Origin: Roseobacter sp.
GTDB lineage: Bacteria > Pseudomonadota > Alphaproteobacteria > Rhodobacterales > Rhodobacteraceae
Length of the DNA stretch: 64,000 bases
Direction: 5' to 3'
Assembly: GCA_002731875.1 (NCBI GenBank)
Contig: PCCY01000031.1
Coordinates: 78,773-142,772, forward strand
Position 1 is the first letter of the stretch. Each line of letters opens with the position of its first letter. Both the position numbers and the translations under genes were made by a program. Shown here in pieces: positions 63,207-64,000 of the stretch. Below the pieces are notes generated by a model. The model did not search any database, had not been told where the DNA came from, and was given only the letters and a program-made list of their open reading frames with translations.

Positions 63207-63270
63207 GGTTTCCACCTTGGAAAAGGTGGTTGAACGGTATTGCCAAGTTGTTTGCACGGATTTGCAGCAC

Positions 63271-63298
63271 TGGACCTTTCGCGGTTTGATGCCGCTCC
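63271..63298 (+). repeat. Left terminal inverted repeat of the IS3-family element
   Basis: Begins TGGACCTTTCGCGG. It matches 23 of 28 bases with the sequence at 63904-63931 (TGGACCTGTCGCGT...), the right end of a related copy. It lies 35 bp before orfA. Confidence 0.75.
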
Positions 63299-63333
63299 TT
63301 TGATAGCATTTACTGCAACAAAGGAGACTGACT

Positions 63334-63609
63334 ATGGGACTGAAACGCACGGACGAATTCCGCGCTGATGCGGTGCGTATCGCGCTGACAAGTGGGCTTA
63401 CGCGTAAGCAGGTGGCTAATGATCTGGGTATTGGAATGTCGACGCTGAACAAGTGGATCACGGCGCACCGAGACACAGATTTGGTTTCGAAAGAGGATTT
63501 AGAGCTCGTCAAAGAGAATGATCGACTTCGACGTGAAGTCCGGCTTCTCAAGGAGGAGAGGGAGATCTTAAAAAAAGCCACCCAGTTCTTTGCGGGCCTA
63601 AAGCAATGA
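63334..63609 (+). CDS. IS3-family transposase OrfA
   Basis: A 91-residue protein with an N-terminal helix-turn-helix (DEFRADAVRIALTSGLTRKQVANDLGIGMSTLNKWI) and leucine zipper (LVKENDRLRREVRLLKEEREILKKATQFFAGLK), which is the full OrfA of IS3 elements. It binds the terminal repeats. A run of seven A then G at 63570-63577 is a typical -1 frameshift site, which fuses OrfA to OrfB to make the active OrfAB transposase. The orfB frame is open from that point. Confidence 0.92.
   Translation: MGLKRTDEFRADAVRIALTSGLTRKQVANDLGIGMSTLNKWITAHRDTDLVSKEDLELVKENDRLRREVRLLKEEREILKKATQFFAGLKQ
63570..63577 (+). other. A7G slippery site for -1 frameshift
   Basis: Seven A residues followed by G near the end of orfA. 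The -1 frame continues without a stop into orfB, as in active IS3 elements. Confidence 0.7.
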
Positions 63610-63903
63610 GATTTAGGTTCATTGAAGAACACAGGGAACACTTCCCGGCCAACCGTCCATGCAGTGTCGTTGGCGTCAGCACACGTGGATTACGTGCTTT
63701 CCGCAGCCGCCCAGCCAGCCGCAGACAGCGGTCTGATTTGGTCGCGCTGGCCCACATCAAAGAACAGTCGCGTCTCAGCCTCAGCAGTTATGGTCGGCCT
63801 CGGATGACTGAGGAACTGAAGGAGATCGGTTTAGATGTTGGGCACCGTCGGGTTGGCCGTCTCATGCGCCAGAACGGCATATCCGTGGTGCGAACGCGCA
63901 AAC
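63606..63903 (+). pseudogene. IS3-family transposase OrfB, interrupted
   Basis: The ATG at 63606 overlaps the orfA stop by 4 bp. Residues 1-99 match the IS3 OrfB start (FIEEHREHFPANRPCSVVGVSTRGL, then SLSSYGRPRMTEELKEIGLDVGHRRVGRLMRQNGISVVRTRK). After VRTRK the family consensus stops, and the frame runs into foreign sequence that is the inverted end of another IS, ending at 63986. The DDE catalytic core is missing, so it is inactive here. The remainder may continue beyond the window on the far side of the inserted copy. Confidence 0.85.
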
Positions 63904-64000
63904 TGGACCTGTCGCGTTTTCGTGCCGCCCCCGGTGCTCGTTTAGGCCACCTTCCGTTCGAAGGCGACCGGGCTTTTCCAACCTAATGCTGAATGGCGTC
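63904..64000 (-). mobile_element. Second IS3-family copy, inverted, partial
   Basis: Starts with the terminal repeat TGGACCTGTCGCG and reads on the minus strand. It is cut by the window end. The insertion point is inside orfB of the first element, so this is a nested or rearranged IS pair. Confidence 0.8.
63942..64000 (-). CDS. IS3-family transposase OrfB, C-terminal fragment
   Basis: On the minus strand the last 18 codons read RHSALGWKSPVAFERKVA then TAA (63944-63942). This is the conserved C-terminus of IS3-family OrfB. The rest lies past position 64000. Because it faces the opposite way to the OrfB at 63606, the two belong to different copies, or to a rearranged one. Confidence 0.85.
   Translation of the reverse strand, partial: RHSALGWKSPVAFERKVA

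Larger units (their letters stand above)
63271..63903 (+). mobile_element. IS3-family insertion sequence, 5' part (interrupted)
   Basis: Left end, orfA, and the first part of orfB of an IS3-family element. orfB is cut at 63903, where the inverted end of a second, related IS begins. The element lies 64 bp past the ABC gene and marks the border of the polysaccharide locus. Confidence 0.85.

Overview
The window looks like the chromosome of a marine-type Rhodobacteraceae (Roseobacter-group) alphaproteobacterium. The evidence is an alphaproteobacterial flagellar set (FlaF, FlbT, DUF1217, MotE-like, DUF6468, a short FlgJ, an FtcR-like regulator), a MucR/Ros zinc-finger regulator, perfect CtrA boxes (TTAA-N7-TTAAC), and the typical codon and GC use. 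I see no tRNA, rRNA or CRISPR array.

Region 1 (1-8755) is a sugar-acid catabolic locus. A minus-strand arm encodes an altronate-dehydratase-like protein, a KDG-type PfkB kinase and a beta-hydroxyacid dehydrogenase. A plus-strand arm encodes an SDR dehydrogenase, an IlvD/Edd sugar-acid dehydratase, an FAH-family hydrolase and a D-2-hydroxyacid dehydrogenase, followed by a LysE-type exporter. A perfect 20-bp palindrome at 961-980 resembles a UxuR/ExuR-type GntR operator. Region 2 (9038-12382) is one large sensor kinase with a PhnD-like periplasmic domain.

Region 3 (12429-51629) is a nearly complete flagellar cluster: stator (motA, motB), C-ring (fliG, fliM, fliN), MS ring and export gate (fliF, fliH, fliI, fliJ-like, fliP, fliQ, fliR, flhA, flhB), rod, hook and rings (flgB, flgC, flgF, flgG, fliE, flgI, flgH, flgA, flgE, flgD, fliK, flgK, flgL), one flagellin, flaF/flbT, a flagellar lytic transglycosylase, a MotE-like protein and a large periplasmic helical-repeat protein that may be its MotC-like client. 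It also carries its own regulators: MucR, two OmpR-type winged-helix proteins with degenerate receivers, and a short RpoH-like sigma factor. Five CtrA-type boxes lie before motA, flaF, fliF/fliL, fliC and the sigma gene. A second recurrent motif (TATWCTTG, sometimes as inverted repeats) lies near flgB/fliI, flgI/ftcR, flgE, flgF and fliG. This suggests a CtrA -> local regulator/sigma -> structural gene hierarchy. fliO, fliD, fliS, flhF/flhG and a canonical fliA were not seen here.

Region 4 (51630-63206) is a more AT-rich surface-polysaccharide and type I secretion locus: HlyD adaptor, GT2 glycosyltransferase, methyltransferase, Wzx-like flippase, acyltransferase-3, an antisense beta-helix protein, Wzy/O-antigen-ligase-like protein and an ABC permease/ATPase with altered signature motifs. 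The HlyD and ABC genes bracket the sugar genes. Region 5 (63271-64000) is an IS3-family element whose orfB is interrupted by the inverted right end of a related IS3 copy that runs off the window.
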